Shown here piece by piece: positions 12,396 to 24,100 of a DNA stretch of 64,000 bases (position 1 is the stretch's first letter; every line of letters begins with the position of its first letter). Source of the stretch: Odontocerum albicorne (lineage: Eukaryota > Arthropoda > Insecta > Trichoptera > Odontoceridae); NCBI GenBank assembly GCA_949825065.1, contig OX463849.1, forward strand, positions 36,847,837 to 36,911,836, in the 5' to 3' direction. The position numbers and the translations under genes are program-made. The notes under the pieces are model-generated. The model worked only from the letters and a program-made list of their open reading frames with translations. It did no database searches and was not told the DNA's origin.

Positions 12396-12765
12396 ACTGA
12401 AATAAAAATCGGACAGCAAATTTAACCAGGAATGTCGGATGCTTTACAAGTATGTTAATCATTAAACTCAATATTTGATAATAAGACAGCTGTGGTAATC
12501 TAAAAAAATGTTTCAGTATTTTTATTGAATAAAGCAGCTACACAGCAGAGATAATCTGGCAGAAAAAAAAAACAGTTATCTAGCCCAGAGCCCAGCAGTA
12601 TACCATGAAAACGCCCATTTTGGCCAAATCTCGTAGAAAGGAGTAATTGTGTCGCGCATTGAAGGGCAACTGCAAATATCTAAATATTACTTATATTCAC
12701 GCCATGTCCTTATTTCAGTAGGTAGAGAGAACAGATATCTACTTCATAATATTTTGGCGCACATC
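12396..12765. other. No gene; old repeat scrap at 12690-12770
   Basis: 12700-12770 (CGCCATGTCC, GTAGAGAGAACAGATATC) resembles 2455-2530 and 62095-62190. Confidence 0.4.
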
Positions 12766-13680
12766 AAGTTAACCTTGGTGATCTAGTTCAAGGGTCAGCA
12801 AACTACAGCCCGGTGGACTAAATGCAGCCCGCAGTCTCTTTTTGTACAGCCTGTGAGCTAAGAAAAGATTTGACAATTTCAAACTCTTTGAAATTTCAAA
12901 GATCACGCTATAACGAGACAGTCGACCGCCGAGTTAAGGAGTTGTAAGATACGACCGTATGTGATATTCCTATAGCTTTGCATTCGGCGGCCTCTGCTGT
13001 GACGCCAAGTAGTTTCATTCGGCAGCGTTTTCAGTGCCAAGTATATCGCTTAATCCCAATTGATGAAATGTTATCTCAAAAAAGCAACTCCATTATTTCC
13101 ATTAATAGAGCCGTATTTCAAACGATTGTACAGTACCCGACGGTAAGTAATACATATCGTTTGTTCATACACGTGTTCCGTCGCGATTTGTCAGTCGTTA
13201 CCAGACCGGACTGTTAGCGCATCGTGCGACAGAAACGACGCTCTACAAACGATGTGTATTACTTACCGCCGGGTACTGTAATTTGTTTTGTCTACTTATT
13301 ATTATTACATTACATCTTCAAAAAATTTATGCAAACTTTTTTTTCTTGTTATTTAATTAGGCCTATCTACATAAATGTCCTCGAGTTTGCCTTTTGGCCC
13401 ACAGAGAATAAAATATTTATTATTTATCCGTTTACAAAAATTGTTTGCCGACCACTGGTCTAGTTGATAAGATGCCTGTATTCCAGTCAGAGATTACGGG
13501 TTCAATTTCCGTTGAAACCCAATTTAATTTAAAAAGTGTTCCAATCTGATTTTTACTTGAAGCATCTTTCTGGTTGTCTGGAAAAGGTTGCCACATTGCA
13601 ATAAACACGTCTGGATGTACTGTGTACAACGAAAGCTGTAATAAACTACAATATATCTGTAGCTTCTGCCTCATCCATAC
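12766..13680 (+). mobile_element. tRNA-derived SINE split by a hAT-like insertion
   Basis: The SINE head (CCTTGGTGATCTAGTT, to 12788) resumes at 13458 with GTCTAGTTGATAAGATGCCT, a B-box-like GGGTTCAATTTCCGTTG, the body CCAATCTGATTTTTACTTGA, and the tail CTTTCTGGTTGTCTGG, TTGCCACATTGCAATAAAC, GTACTGTGTACAACGAAAG. The interruption is the 669-bp element at 12789-13457. Confidence 0.8.
12789..13457. mobile_element. hAT-like nonautonomous DNA transposon
   Basis: Left terminus CAAGGGTCAGCAAAC and the reverse complement of the right terminus CAGTGGTCGGCAAAC match at 12 of 15 positions, the form typical of hAT ends. Flanks ATCTAGTT (12781-12788) and GTCTAGTT (13458-13465) are an 8-bp target-site duplication with one mismatch, as expected for hAT. 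Inside is a near-perfect inverted pair (CCGACGGTAAGTAATACA and its complement at about 13137 and 13255). No transposase is visible. Confidence 0.85.
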
Positions 13681-14335
13681 ACCACGTTATGCAAAGTTTC
13701 CTATTATGATGGCTTAAAATATGCAAATTTTAAACTCAAAAGGTTTAAAATCCGCAATTAAAAGGTCATCCGTTTATGAACTGCATTTGATAACCATTTC
13801 AAAACTCCTGAATTAAAAGCGTTGGGCATTTGTCAATTTCTGATTTGCGGTAAATTGGTAAATTAAGCATGCTGTAAAATAAACATTTCTTTTTCAAAAG
13901 ATTTGTATGAAATTCGAGTTTTGGACATACTGCTGATGTGGTTGTTGAGATTATGATGTGTTTGGAATTATTTATGTGATAACTTGAGATTTAAATATGT
14001 GTGATGATATGAATGAATGAATGTTTCAGCTAAATATTTTAGTAATCAGGTCAAATATATGAAATTTGTAATTTTTATTATACGAGTACAATGCAGTGTA
14101 AGGCCATTTTGTGACAGGCCTTGTCTAGTGAAGTTCTTCTCTATATCCACAAATTGTTACTAATTCAACATTTTTATTTATTACTCTACGATTCACTTTC
14201 CATTAAAATAAAGTAAATTATAATTTTTTTGTGAATGAAAAAATATGGGAAAGGATATTAATTTACTAATTAACAATAAAACACGACACATAAAAAATAT
14301 TATTTACACAACACGGTAACACTATCTGGAAAAAC
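13681..14335. other. No feature recognised
   Basis: AT-rich; no gene or repeat signature found. Confidence 0.5.
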
Positions 14336-14339
14336 AAGC

Positions 14340-14780
14340 ATATGAACATCCAAAGCAAGGTGAAGATATACAAGACCTGTGTCCGCTCCATAATGACATA
14401 CAGCATAGAGTCCAGAACCGACACTGTCAGAACCAAAAATCTCCTTCGAACCAGCGAAATGAAGGTACTCAGGAATATCGCTGGCAAAACCCTTCGTGAT
14501 AGAGTACGAAACACAGAAATCCGAAGGACGTGTGAAGTTGAAGATACTGTCAGATGGAGACGACAGAGAAGAAGATTCTGGAACGAACACGTATCCAGAA
14601 TAGTGGAACCAAGAGCCTTAAGAATGGCCAGGGACAGTATCTCCCAAGCAAGCAGACCTCTAGGATGACCTCACAAAAGATGGAAAGACAGCTGGCAGTT
14701 GACGTCACAAGAGTCAAACAATGATGTAGAGCCATAACAGGCCAACAGGCCTAAAATAGGGTGAAGAATAAGAAGAGGTA
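14340..14780 (+). pseudogene. Non-LTR retrotransposon RT C-terminal fragment
   Basis: The 108-codon frame at 14342 reads SKVKIYKTCVRSIMTYSIES, then LLRTSEMKVLRNIAGKTLRD and RWRRQRRRFWNEHVSRI. These are the well-known post-RT segments of insect LINEs (KxxIYKTxVRPxxTYGxE; EMKxLRRIAGKTLRDRIRN; RRRRFWNxHVxRM). The frame stops at 14668 and shifts; the 3' end reads CATAACAGGCCAACAGGCC and an A/G-rich tail. Confidence 0.85.
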
Positions 14781-15175
14781 AAACTAAAGAAAATAACAAA
14801 TTGATAACGTATCCATCCATACTGTCGTGTTGCTCACGACTGAGCATCGTGACTCACATGATAGCCTTTACACAACACGGTAAAATTAAAGAAAATAACA
14901 AATTGATAACGTATCCATCTATACTGTCGTGTTGCTCATGGATGAGCAACGTGACTCACATGATAGCCTTTACACAACACGGTTAAACTAAAGAAAGTAA
15001 CAAATTGATAACGTATCCATCCATACTGTCGTGTTGCTCATGGCTGAGCAACGTGACTCACGTGATAGCCTTTACACAACACGGTTAAACTAAAGAAAAT
15101 AACAAATTGATAACGTATCCATCCATACTGTCGTGCTGCTCATGACTGAGCATCGTAGCCTCACTCACATGATAG
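14779..15175. repeat. 102-bp tandem repeat, 4 copies, derived in part from a LINE 3' end
   Basis: AACAAATTGATAACG starts at 14795, 14897, 14999 and 15101. Each unit holds a CTCATGxxTGAGCAxCGTGA palindromic core and CACATGATAGCCT. The last unit runs directly into minus-strand LINE sequence at 15176, and the CATGATAGCCTC phrase also borders the LINE piece at 43835. Confidence 0.93.
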
Positions 15176-15420
15176 CCTCCGACAACTCCTCTTTATCCAT
15201 CTATGTACTTCATGACTCGATGGGTAGCTCTTAAGGTAGCCTAGTTGTATCTCTCACTTGGTCAGTCCAACGCATTGAGATTATTTCTCTTGTGTGTCGT
15301 CCTTACACGCCCCCAGTAACCACAAACCTCTCTAACCTGTTTTCTTGGTCACGAACAATGTGCCCAAAGAATCAAAGGGCTCATCAAAGTCATATTGTAT
15401 GCGAACGTATCAATATCCTA
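15176..15420 (-). pseudogene. LINE RT C-terminal fragment
   Basis: In the minus strand 15400-15230 reads FGHIVRDQENRLERFVVTGG, a frameshift or stop, then ISMRWTDQVRDTTRLPLRA. The same RWTDQVRDA segment occurs at 43830-44215, and FFGHIVRGQ at 54620-54970, so all three come from one LINE family. Confidence 0.75.
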
Positions 15421-16285
15421 TAAAAAATCTCGCTATTTATGATGCATACACTTCTTTCAAAATATAATGTTTAAACTTTAAACAAATTGTAATGCACACA
15501 AAAATAAATAAATTGTAATGTATCCCTACCAATGTTAATCTTATCATATACTCTGTTATCCACATCCAATAAATATTATAAGTAATCATGTAACGTATTC
15601 AAACCAATGTTAAGCTTATCAATGTTAATCATATCATGTACTATGTTATCTACATCCAATAAATATTTGTGTTATCACGTGTATGTCAAACTTAACTCAA
15701 TGTATTATGTTTAAATTTATTATCTTGTTGGAACTATCAGGAACTGTTTACTATCCAAATTCAATAATGATTTGATATAACTAAATGGAAGTAAACAGCA
15801 AACGAGACATTCTAAATAGTCGCATGATATAGATTTGACCTTACAAAAGGCACTGATATCATACCCGACTAAAATTCCTTCTTAATTATCTAAGGGTCGT
15901 GCGTACGTTATCTTTGCATTAAATAGGACGTCATATCAGAGGCAGCAATCATTATTCTTAAAGTCACTACGATGTTAACATCATCGTTGTTATTACTTCC
16001 ACAATACTGTTAATATTATACTTCAATGTAATTCAACGATTATACAAATAAAATTACACAGTTGAAATTCTAAAAGTGTTTTCGTTGCAAAAGGTCATAA
16101 CAAAACAATACAAGACTATATAATACCACTTAAAAATTTAAAATAGAAAATTATCTCTCTTAAGGGGATTTTAAAAGATCAAGTAAAAAATATACTTAGA
16201 TTTTTCAATTAAATAATAACAGACCTTCACTAAAGGCCTTATATTGAACAAACGCTGAAGAAGGGCCCTCCTGAACTCAACAGCA
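15421..16285. other. No gene; local duplication near 15530-15670
   Basis: ACATCCAATAAATATT and TATCATGTACTATGTTATC phrases occur twice (about 15540-15590 and 15620-15670), an old imperfect duplication. Otherwise AT-rich. Confidence 0.45.
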
Positions 16286-16594
16286 TCTTAGTATAAATAA
16301 GCCAAAACCCATACGATGGTTGTCGTCAAAGAAAGAATACGAAAATTGAATTTTGAATACAAGAGAGCGAGAGAGGAATACTTGGATTCTCTCCGAAAGT
16401 AATTCGAAATTTGAATCTCGACGGGTCCGTGATACTGAACGAATTTTAAATACCTAGCTAACAATTTTTGAATCGGTATAAAAGGGGACGATGTATAAAT
16501 GATATATATAAACAAATTTTACATTTATGAATATAAATTTTCATAAATGTAAAATTTGTTTTACTTCCGTGAATATTTCACGGGTTGAAACTAG
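16286..16594 (+). mobile_element. 309-bp nonautonomous Helitron-like element, copy 1
   Basis: Begins TCTTAGTATAAATA after a host A and ends CTAG before a host T. Seven nt before the terminal CTAG is a hairpin (CCGTGAATATTTCACGG). 5'-TC, 3'-CTRR, subterminal hairpin and A/T insertion are the diagnostic features of Helitrons. A second hairpin (ACATTTATGAA/TTCATAAATGT) lies upstream. No coding capacity. Confidence 0.85.
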
Positions 16595-16754
16595 TACCAT
16601 ATATTGAGAATATCCACTGAACCAGATATGAAGTTACTCAATTGTTATTCTCACGGCTGGTGAATAACAACATGTAACCATAGTGAACAAATTGTTATTC
16701 ACAGATTTGAATTCTAAAAGTTGGAGTGTGATAAGCAATTTGGACCAGTATATA
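16595..16754. other. Spacer between two Helitron-like copies
   Basis: 160 bp with repeated AATTGTTATTCxCA phrases (16637, 16688), no gene. Confidence 0.5.
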
Positions 16755-17063
16755 TCATAGTATAAATAGGCCAAAACCCATACGATGGTTGTCGTCAAAG
16801 AAAGAATACGAGAATTGAATTTTGAATACAAGAGAGCGAGAGAGGAATACTTGGATTCTCTCCGAAAGTAATTCGAAAGTTGAATCTCGGCGGGTCCATG
16901 ATACTAAACGAATTTTAAATACCTAGCTAACAATTTTTGAACCGGTGTAAAAGGGGATGATGTATAAATGATATATATAAACAAATTTTACATTTATGAA
17001 TATATATTTTCATAAATGTAGAATTTGTTTTACTTCCGTGAATATTTCACAGGTTGCAACTAG
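16755..17063 (+). mobile_element. 309-bp nonautonomous Helitron-like element, copy 2
   Basis: Same length and orientation as the copy at 16286, starting TCATAGTATAAATA after A and ending CTAG before T. The terminal hairpin has one change (TTCACAGG for TTCACGGG). The two copies differ at few positions, so are fairly young. Confidence 0.87.
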
Positions 17064-17950
17064 TTTAGGCAATAAACGATGTCGGGAATAACCTTATATA
17101 GAAACATCAAATGGAATATCATCCTTCTACCAGAGATTTTGAAAAGTAGGGGTAATTCAATAAGATATCTTGTAATTGGTTGATTTATGGTAAATTCATA
17201 ACCTGTTACTGTTTATTACATTTCAAATATACTCGTTTAACATATGCAGCAAATATAATTTTTGAATGATCAGAAATTGAGATAAGGCCACAGAAATATG
17301 AAGAAAAAAAATTACTCTATTTACGTAGAATAGTTACTGCAGATATTTGCTTTTCAATGGCTAACTTTCATGTTGATTTATTTAACTATGCCAAATGCAG
17401 ACACTTGAACTACTTCATCATCCAGAAATGTCTTAACAGACGAATTATTGCTCAGAATCCCTGCTCACAGATGAACTAAGACCGTCAAGTGCTCGTAGAT
17501 CATTGGAATCTTGAGATAACCAGACCCATTTATCTAATTTATTACCTCAATAGTCAGATTAATCCGCTGATACTTGTGATATGACAATAAATAAAAAAAA
17601 TTGCAGTATCTTTGGTAAAATATTGACCTTATTTATTATTGAACAATAAATATAATTTGTATTAAGCTACGTTAAATGAGTAACAGCGGTTACTAAATAT
17701 GCCTTTCCGATTATATATGATAGCTGCATGAAATATACCATCATTCCTCATTTTTTAAGTATTTTATATTCAGATTATCTTTCAAATACCTAATTACAAA
17801 ATATTAGCTTTTAAACGACAAGCATAAAAATGCCACCATCAATTACTTTGATAATCAACGACTCATAAACATACCCCATCATTAACATATCCGGAAGACA
17901 CGATGTCACCTAAGCTTTTCCCGCTTGTCTTTAAGGTTATTCTCAAAGAC
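17064..17950. other. No feature recognised
   Basis: AT-rich interval, no coding or repeat signature. Confidence 0.5.
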
Positions 17951-17954
17951 CTAG

Positions 17955-18685
17955 AATGGAATGAATGATTGTCAGTATAAATTGTGCCGCCAGGTTAAAC
18001 TTTTATATTTAAGATGTGTGGATGATATATTGATTATTATTAGACTGACTTTACAGGAGCTAGAACTGATGCTGACGGACCTTTCTAATTTATCCGAAAG
18101 TAATGGTTTTAAAATGAATATAAGAATGTTAAACCATAATTCATAAAAACAGCTAAACATCGGTTGTGTTGGAAGTGTAACAGAATAAATAAACATTGAT
18201 GAAATTGGCAAAAGGCCACCAAATTGGTTTAAAAAAACTTACAAGATAGACTACATATGGGAAAATGTCCCACGTCCCCACTAAACTGTCAAATATTCAA
18301 CCACGTATTTTTTCTTACCAATTTTGGCTAACTGTACTCGAACATTGGTGTTCCAATAGTAAACTCCAAACTGCATAAAGTGCAATGGAGTGACCTTTAC
18401 TCGATGTAAGCCTACGACACCACATCAGAAATACTGAAATCAGAAGTAAAACTGACGTCTTGTCACTGGGCATGTTGCTTACCAAACCGAAGATCATTTA
18501 ACTAGGAGATAATTAAACAAGAGGCAAATATCGTCAAAAAGAACGACTGGAAGACGCCAAAATGGTGAGCGAAAGACATGAAAGGTGTGGTGGGATTCAG
18601 ATGGCAGCTCGAAACCCTGGACAGACAATGATGCAGAGCCACGGGAAAGACCTTCTTAGTTAAGTTCAAAAGTTTTCAGCCCATT
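17955..18685 (+). pseudogene. Non-LTR retrotransposon RT fragment
   Basis: The plus frame at 17961 reads LYLRCVDDILIIIRLTLQEL, then ELMLTDLSNLSESNGFKMNI: the RT palm motif (normally YADDI/YVDDI) followed by the LxxLxxxSxxxGxKMN helix. Downstream, broken frames give TTSEILKSEVKLTSCHWA, comparable with the xKVxDxxxxIxxLKWxWAGH segment, ending near 18680. Decayed, with multiple stops. Confidence 0.75.
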
Positions 18686-18689
18686 GATG

Positions 18690-19745
18690 TCAAAACGGTA
18701 ATAGAATGAAACATTTTTTTTATATTTTCAATAAAACCACCCTGTTGTTCAATCCGTTTTACAAAACGATGAATTAATTCTTCAAAAAATAATTTGAAAT
18801 TTTGTTCTCAAAATGATTCACCAATTTTTTTGTTAAGTATGATTTTTTTCCACACAAGTTGGATTTTGAAAAAAAAATATCCACTTGGAGCCAAGTCGGG
18901 AGTATCGGGTAGGTGTTTCAATTATTGGAAACAACAGGCCTGAATGACAGCCTTTGCAGCAACAGAACTGTCCGATTCATTGTCACGCAATAATCTCACG
19001 CCTCGTGACAGCTTTATGTTTATCGCATCTTTAATTTGTACATTAATGACTCATAATACTCGCCAGGAGTCGCAGTGTTTTCTGTTTGAAGTCAATTAAT
19101 TGAATTCCCTAACAATTCCAAAATCAATGTTACTCTTTCGCGAACCACTTCCAAAATGTTATTAAACGTATCTCGAGTGAAACGAATATCCTATTGAAAC
19201 CACGTCCTCGAATGATACGTCGAAAATTCTTGCTATCTGAATTGACGACCTCTCAAATAAATTAAGACCGATGATTCCTGACGCTGACATGGCTGTACAC
19301 ATTGTTAATTGTGTGTATTGTGCTTCAGTCTTGGGTTTTCATTGCTCCAATAGTGGTAATCTTGCTTACTAACGTAACCAATCATATGGAAATTCTTCGT
19401 CTGAAATGAGCATATAATTAAACCCAGAGAACTGTTTGAACATTTTAGCCCATCTTTGTAATTTTTTTTACCTTGTAACAAAGTCTGCTTCATTTAAATC
19501 CTGAACAAGTTCAATTCTTTAGGGAGGGAGTTTTAGGTCAAGCGATAAAATTCGCTGCAATGTCGTATGCGACATCGATGATGCTGACGAACGCTTGCGG
19601 GTTCATAGTGTTTAAGCGGCGCGCACAGATTCATTAATTTGCTGTTTACTATATTATGTTCGAAAAACCTGCGGATGACCTTGGGGTCGAGATTTTCGCA
19701 TGGAACCAATCTCTTCAAATCTTTTAACCTATTACTTAATTAAGT
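18690..19745 (-). pseudogene. Degraded mariner-like transposase
   Basis: In transcription order: RLKDLKRLVPCENLDPKVIR near 19720, LPKELNLF, then SFQTKNFHMIGYVSKQDYHY (normally SDEAHFHxxGYVNKQNxRxW) and SNENPRLKHNTHN at 19490-19310. Then a Trp-Phe-Gln-Gln-Asp region (TWFQ.D, about 19200), a TPTRYSRLGSKW segment corresponding to HPPYSPDLAPSDF near 18900, and FFEELIHRFVKRIEQQGGF at the end. Order and spacing fit a mariner D,D34D transposase. It has several stops and frameshifts; catalytic residues are altered. Confidence 0.82.
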
Positions 19746-20907
19746 TGGTACTCTGAATTTATCTAACACTATGCAATTGGTACTAGACTCAAAATAATTA
19801 TCTCTGAGTTACATATAGACCATTGTTTTCGTAAAACGTACGAACGCAGAACGCACGCTGATGCCCGTGAAGTAGCTCATGGCGACTAAAATTACCAGAA
19901 CCGATCGGAAATTTAATAATAACAGACTTTCATGTGCAAAAATTCATATCCGATCGTCCAACTTATTGCAAACATTTGAGGATTAAAACAGGATATTAAT
20001 AATCAAATAAATAGAATAATTCTCTGTAAATTGTATTGATCTTTATTTCTACTTGGTCTGATCTAGTTCTCATTATTATACATATTATTAATATGATATG
20101 AAAATTTTCACCAATAATAATTTGTTTAACACTAATTTAAGCTTAATAAAAACTTCTCCAATGACAGTTTTAGATTTCAACCAAATAAATTCCTTTTGAA
20201 AAAAAAATGTATACATCACAGGGTAAATTTTTATTTCAAATGTAGACAATGAGCTCTAAGTGAAGAAATGGAACGTATTTTTCGGAATCTCTAGTTTAAT
20301 AGAACTAACGGTAAGCTGAAACTCTTAAGAAATACTGGACAAGTACATTAAATGTAGTATCAAGATAATATTTTGTTGGTCATAGCTACTTGACTAGATC
20401 AACAAGATGACTTATAAGAGTTCTGATAATGAACAATATGTTTGATGACAGAACCCTGCGAGACATAACATAGTTTCTAGAACTTTGAAATAACGAGCGA
20501 GACCATATATTGTCATCGAGTTCTTGTGTTTTAATGCTAATGTGGATTTTTGGCATAACATTTCGATTTTCTTTTATTTTGTGTTTTAATTTTGTTAAGT
20601 TCTTTATAATTAGTTTATTAATTTTCGTATAAAAATAGTTATATTTTGTATTAAATAGCAAAATGATTTGTTCTAAAACCTGTACATAACTTATAGTGAA
20701 TCATTCGAAAAAGTTTATTAAATATAAATTTTATTGGGGGGGTTTGGGCCGATACCTTTTAATGAGAAAAAGTCATCATAGATCAAACTTGTATTACATT
20801 ATTTTTCATAGCTTAAAAGAAACTGTTTTAGTCACGTTAAAAATGCTACTGGAGAAGTTCTCTAATCTCTGTCATGATTTATAATATTTTTAATAAGGAT
20901 AATTAAT
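19746..20907. other. 3' flank of serpin A; no further gene
   Basis: Contains the probable serpin 3' UTR next to 20908 (AATAAA on the minus strand at 20735-20730). The rest is AT-rich; the 91-codon minus frame at 20386-20661 is low-complexity and unrecognised. Confidence 0.45.
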
Positions 20908-21195
20908 TTATCCTGAAATGCTTGGATTGTAAATCTTGGCCATAAATATTGGCACTTGATTAATTTTGTCAACAATCATGGCCATGAATGGTTGATCAGC
21001 AGTGAAGTGTATCTCGTCATAATAACTGGAAAGAGAAAGTGTGTTGACGTAGACAATAGTTGAAGCAGAAGCTGTAGCCCCCTTCTCATCTATAGAAATT
21101 GTAGCTTTTTGGAAAACCCCTCCAACTTGGAGTGGGCGACCTCCCAATATCCCTGTCAGGCCAGAGTCCACATCAAAGATTTTAGTTACACCCAT
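20908..21195 (-). CDS. Serpin A terminal exon with reactive-centre loop
   Basis: The exon begins after ATTACAG, in phase 0, and runs 95 codons to a stop at 20910-20908. It encodes MGVTKIFD, a partner strand (VFQKATISIDEKG), and the hinge GATASAST, whose small residues allow loop insertion as in inhibitory serpins. The predicted loop continues IVYVNTL-SLSSYYDEIHF, with P1 Leu and P1' Ser by standard spacing. The C-terminal block ADQPFMAMIVD is the serpin signature region. A minus-strand AATAAA occurs at 20735-20730, a plausible poly(A) signal. The family usually needs Gly at P15 and small residues at P12-P9; both are present. Confidence 0.93.
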   Translation of the reverse strand: MGVTKIFDVDSGLTGILGGRPLQVGGVFQKATISIDEKGATASASTIVYVNTLSLSSYYDEIHFTADQPFMAMIVDKINQVPIFMAKIYNPSISG

Positions 21196-24100
21196 CTGTA
21201 ATTTAAAAAAAAAGAACAAGTGAATCAATTATACAAATTCATCAAAGGTCTCGATTTTAACTTTATGGACTCCATATTAGAATATTTAACAAATTTGCTT
21301 GTAAAAGTACATAAATTTACAAATTGGAAAGTTTAATCAAGTTAAAAGAATCGAAGTATTAATTAAACTTGTTTCAATTAATGCTGGATTCGTTATTTAT
21401 TCATCGAAATCATTTTTTTTTTCTACCGCTTCTATTTAATTTCTTTATTTTAGCACCTGAGATTTATTATGAGAATGATAGTATTTTTACTATGTTTAAA
21501 GTATACACATGCTGTCTTTTTATTTTGTATACATATATATTTTGCTTTTCACGTTAGATTCAACAGTGACGCCCGGTTTGGTCTTGTGCAGGCTGCTCGG
21601 CTCTTGACGGTTCCATAAATAGTTAATAACTATATTTTATTAAATTACTATCTTTCTGTAAGCATGTTGACCTGTATTCTTGCATAGTTATATATTGTTT
21701 GGAAAAAAATATTGTATATCTTTTGTAATGGAGGAAGCACTCACTGCAAAGTATCGTTCATAAATATTGTATATCTTTTGTAATGAAGGAAGCACTCACT
21801 GCAAAGTATCGTTCATAAATATTGTATATCTTTTGTAATGGAGGAAGCACTCACTGCAAAGTATTGTTCATAAATATTGTATATCTTTTGTAATGGAGGA
21901 ACCACTCACTGCAAAGTACCGTTCGTAAATAAATAAATTAGTAAAATTATTAATGTATCGATATTAAATATAACAAAACAATGTGTGTGAGTATGACCAA
22001 CAATAACGAAGCTGGACAAAATTCCCCCTCTGCATTTGAATAATTATATTAATATAAATTAGGAGAAACCTGTATTATGTTGTATTACATTTTCGTTGTA
22101 TATGTTACAGTACGATCTGATAGGTTCATTGCAATTTGACAATGTCTTCCAAACAAACAAAAAGTTATTAAAGATGTCTTAAATAAAAACTAGACTAGAA
22201 GACAGGCGTCTTACTTACTAGGATACGGAGGTCGTCATACGGAGGTCGTCATGATCGTAGATCTCTTCGTTTCTATGGTGACCTTATTGGACAGAATCGT
22301 ACACCAATCAATTTTATAATATGCTCCTTATTGTCGGAAAAATTTCCTTCTTCCTATTATTCATAATTTATTTAGCAAACCCTCAGTTACAAAGCGACAC
22401 GGCATCTATTGAGTACTATTCTTCTTCGATAATAATAAATTAAATACTTACTCTCCTCAAAGGTTCGACCAATGATGTCTCGTACGCAATATTAAACTTG
22501 GGGATGTTCATGATGACCGATACCGGATCTTTTCCACTAATCATGGTCTTGATATTCTCAGTATTCAATCTGGAGATCAAATTATCCAACTCATGTTGCT
22601 CTTTGGGGAGCACCAAGACCATTGTGAAGTTGTTCTGAAATAAAACAAGAACAAATGTAATTATTAAAATGATATAGGATATTTAACAGATAAACCTTAG
22701 CAACATTTATCAAACTTCTTCATTCAAGGACTTCATAAAGATGTTGTAAATAACCTTATAAATAAACAACAAATTCAACATAATATTCTTTCGGAGTTCA
22801 AGACGGATATAATTCCACGAGAGATCATAGTCAATGTAATATATCTCAGAAATGTATAAAAATAAACGATCACTCGATACGTCTAAAGAAATTGAGCGAT
22901 ATGAGTGACCGTATAATAAACAATTTAAAACGCGATCAAATCAAATGAACAGAATGTGATCTCTAGTTATTGCCAATGCATATTAGATTTTTAATGCAGG
23001 AGGTTACGGATAATAAACACTTTAAGATACGATCAAATCAAATTAACAGAATGTGATATCTAGTTAATGCCAATGCATGTTAGATTTTGAATGCAGGAGG
23101 TTACGGATAATAAACACTTTAAGACCCGATCAAATCTAATTAACAGAATGGGATATCTAGTTAATGCCAATGTATGTTAGATTTTGAATGCGGGAGGTTA
23201 CGGATAATAAACACTTTAAGACCCGATCAAATCAAATTAACAGAATGGGATATCTAGTTATTGCCAATGCATGTAAGATTTTGATTGCAGGAGGTTACGG
23301 ATAATAAACACTATAAGACCCGATCAAATCAAATTAACAGAATGGGATATCTAGTTAATGCCAATGTATGTTAGATTTTGAATGCAGGAGGTTACGGATA
23401 ATAAACAGTATAAGACCCGATCAAATCAAATTAACAGAATGGGATCTCTAGTTATTGCCAATGCATGTTAGATTTTGAATGCGGGAGGTTACGGATAATA
23501 AACACTTTAAGACCCGATCAAATCAAATTAACAGAATGGGATCTCTAGTTATTGCCAATGCATGTTAGATTTTGAATGCGGGAGGTTACGGATAATAAAC
23601 ACTTTCAGACCCGATCAAATCAAATTAACAGAATGGGATGTCTAGTTATTGCCAATGCATGTTAGATTTTGAATGCAGGAGGTTACGTATAATAAAGACT
23701 TTAAGACCCGATCAAATCAAATTAACAGAATGGGATCTCTAGTTATTGCCAATGCATGTTAGATTTTGAATGCGGGAAGTTACGGATAATAAACACTTTA
23801 AGACCCGATCAAATCAAATTAACAGAATGGGATATCTAGTTAATGCCAATGTATGTTTGATTTTGAATGCAGGAGGTTACGGATAATAAACACTTTAAGA
23901 CCCGATCAAATCAAATTAACAGAATGGGATATCTAGTTAATGCCAATGTATGTTAGATTTTGAATGCGGGAGGTTACGGATAATAAACACTATAAGACCC
24001 GATCAAATCAAATTAACAGAATGGGATATCTAGTTAATGCCAATGTATGTTAGATTTTGAATGCGGGAGGTTACGGATAATAAACACTTTAAGACCCGAT

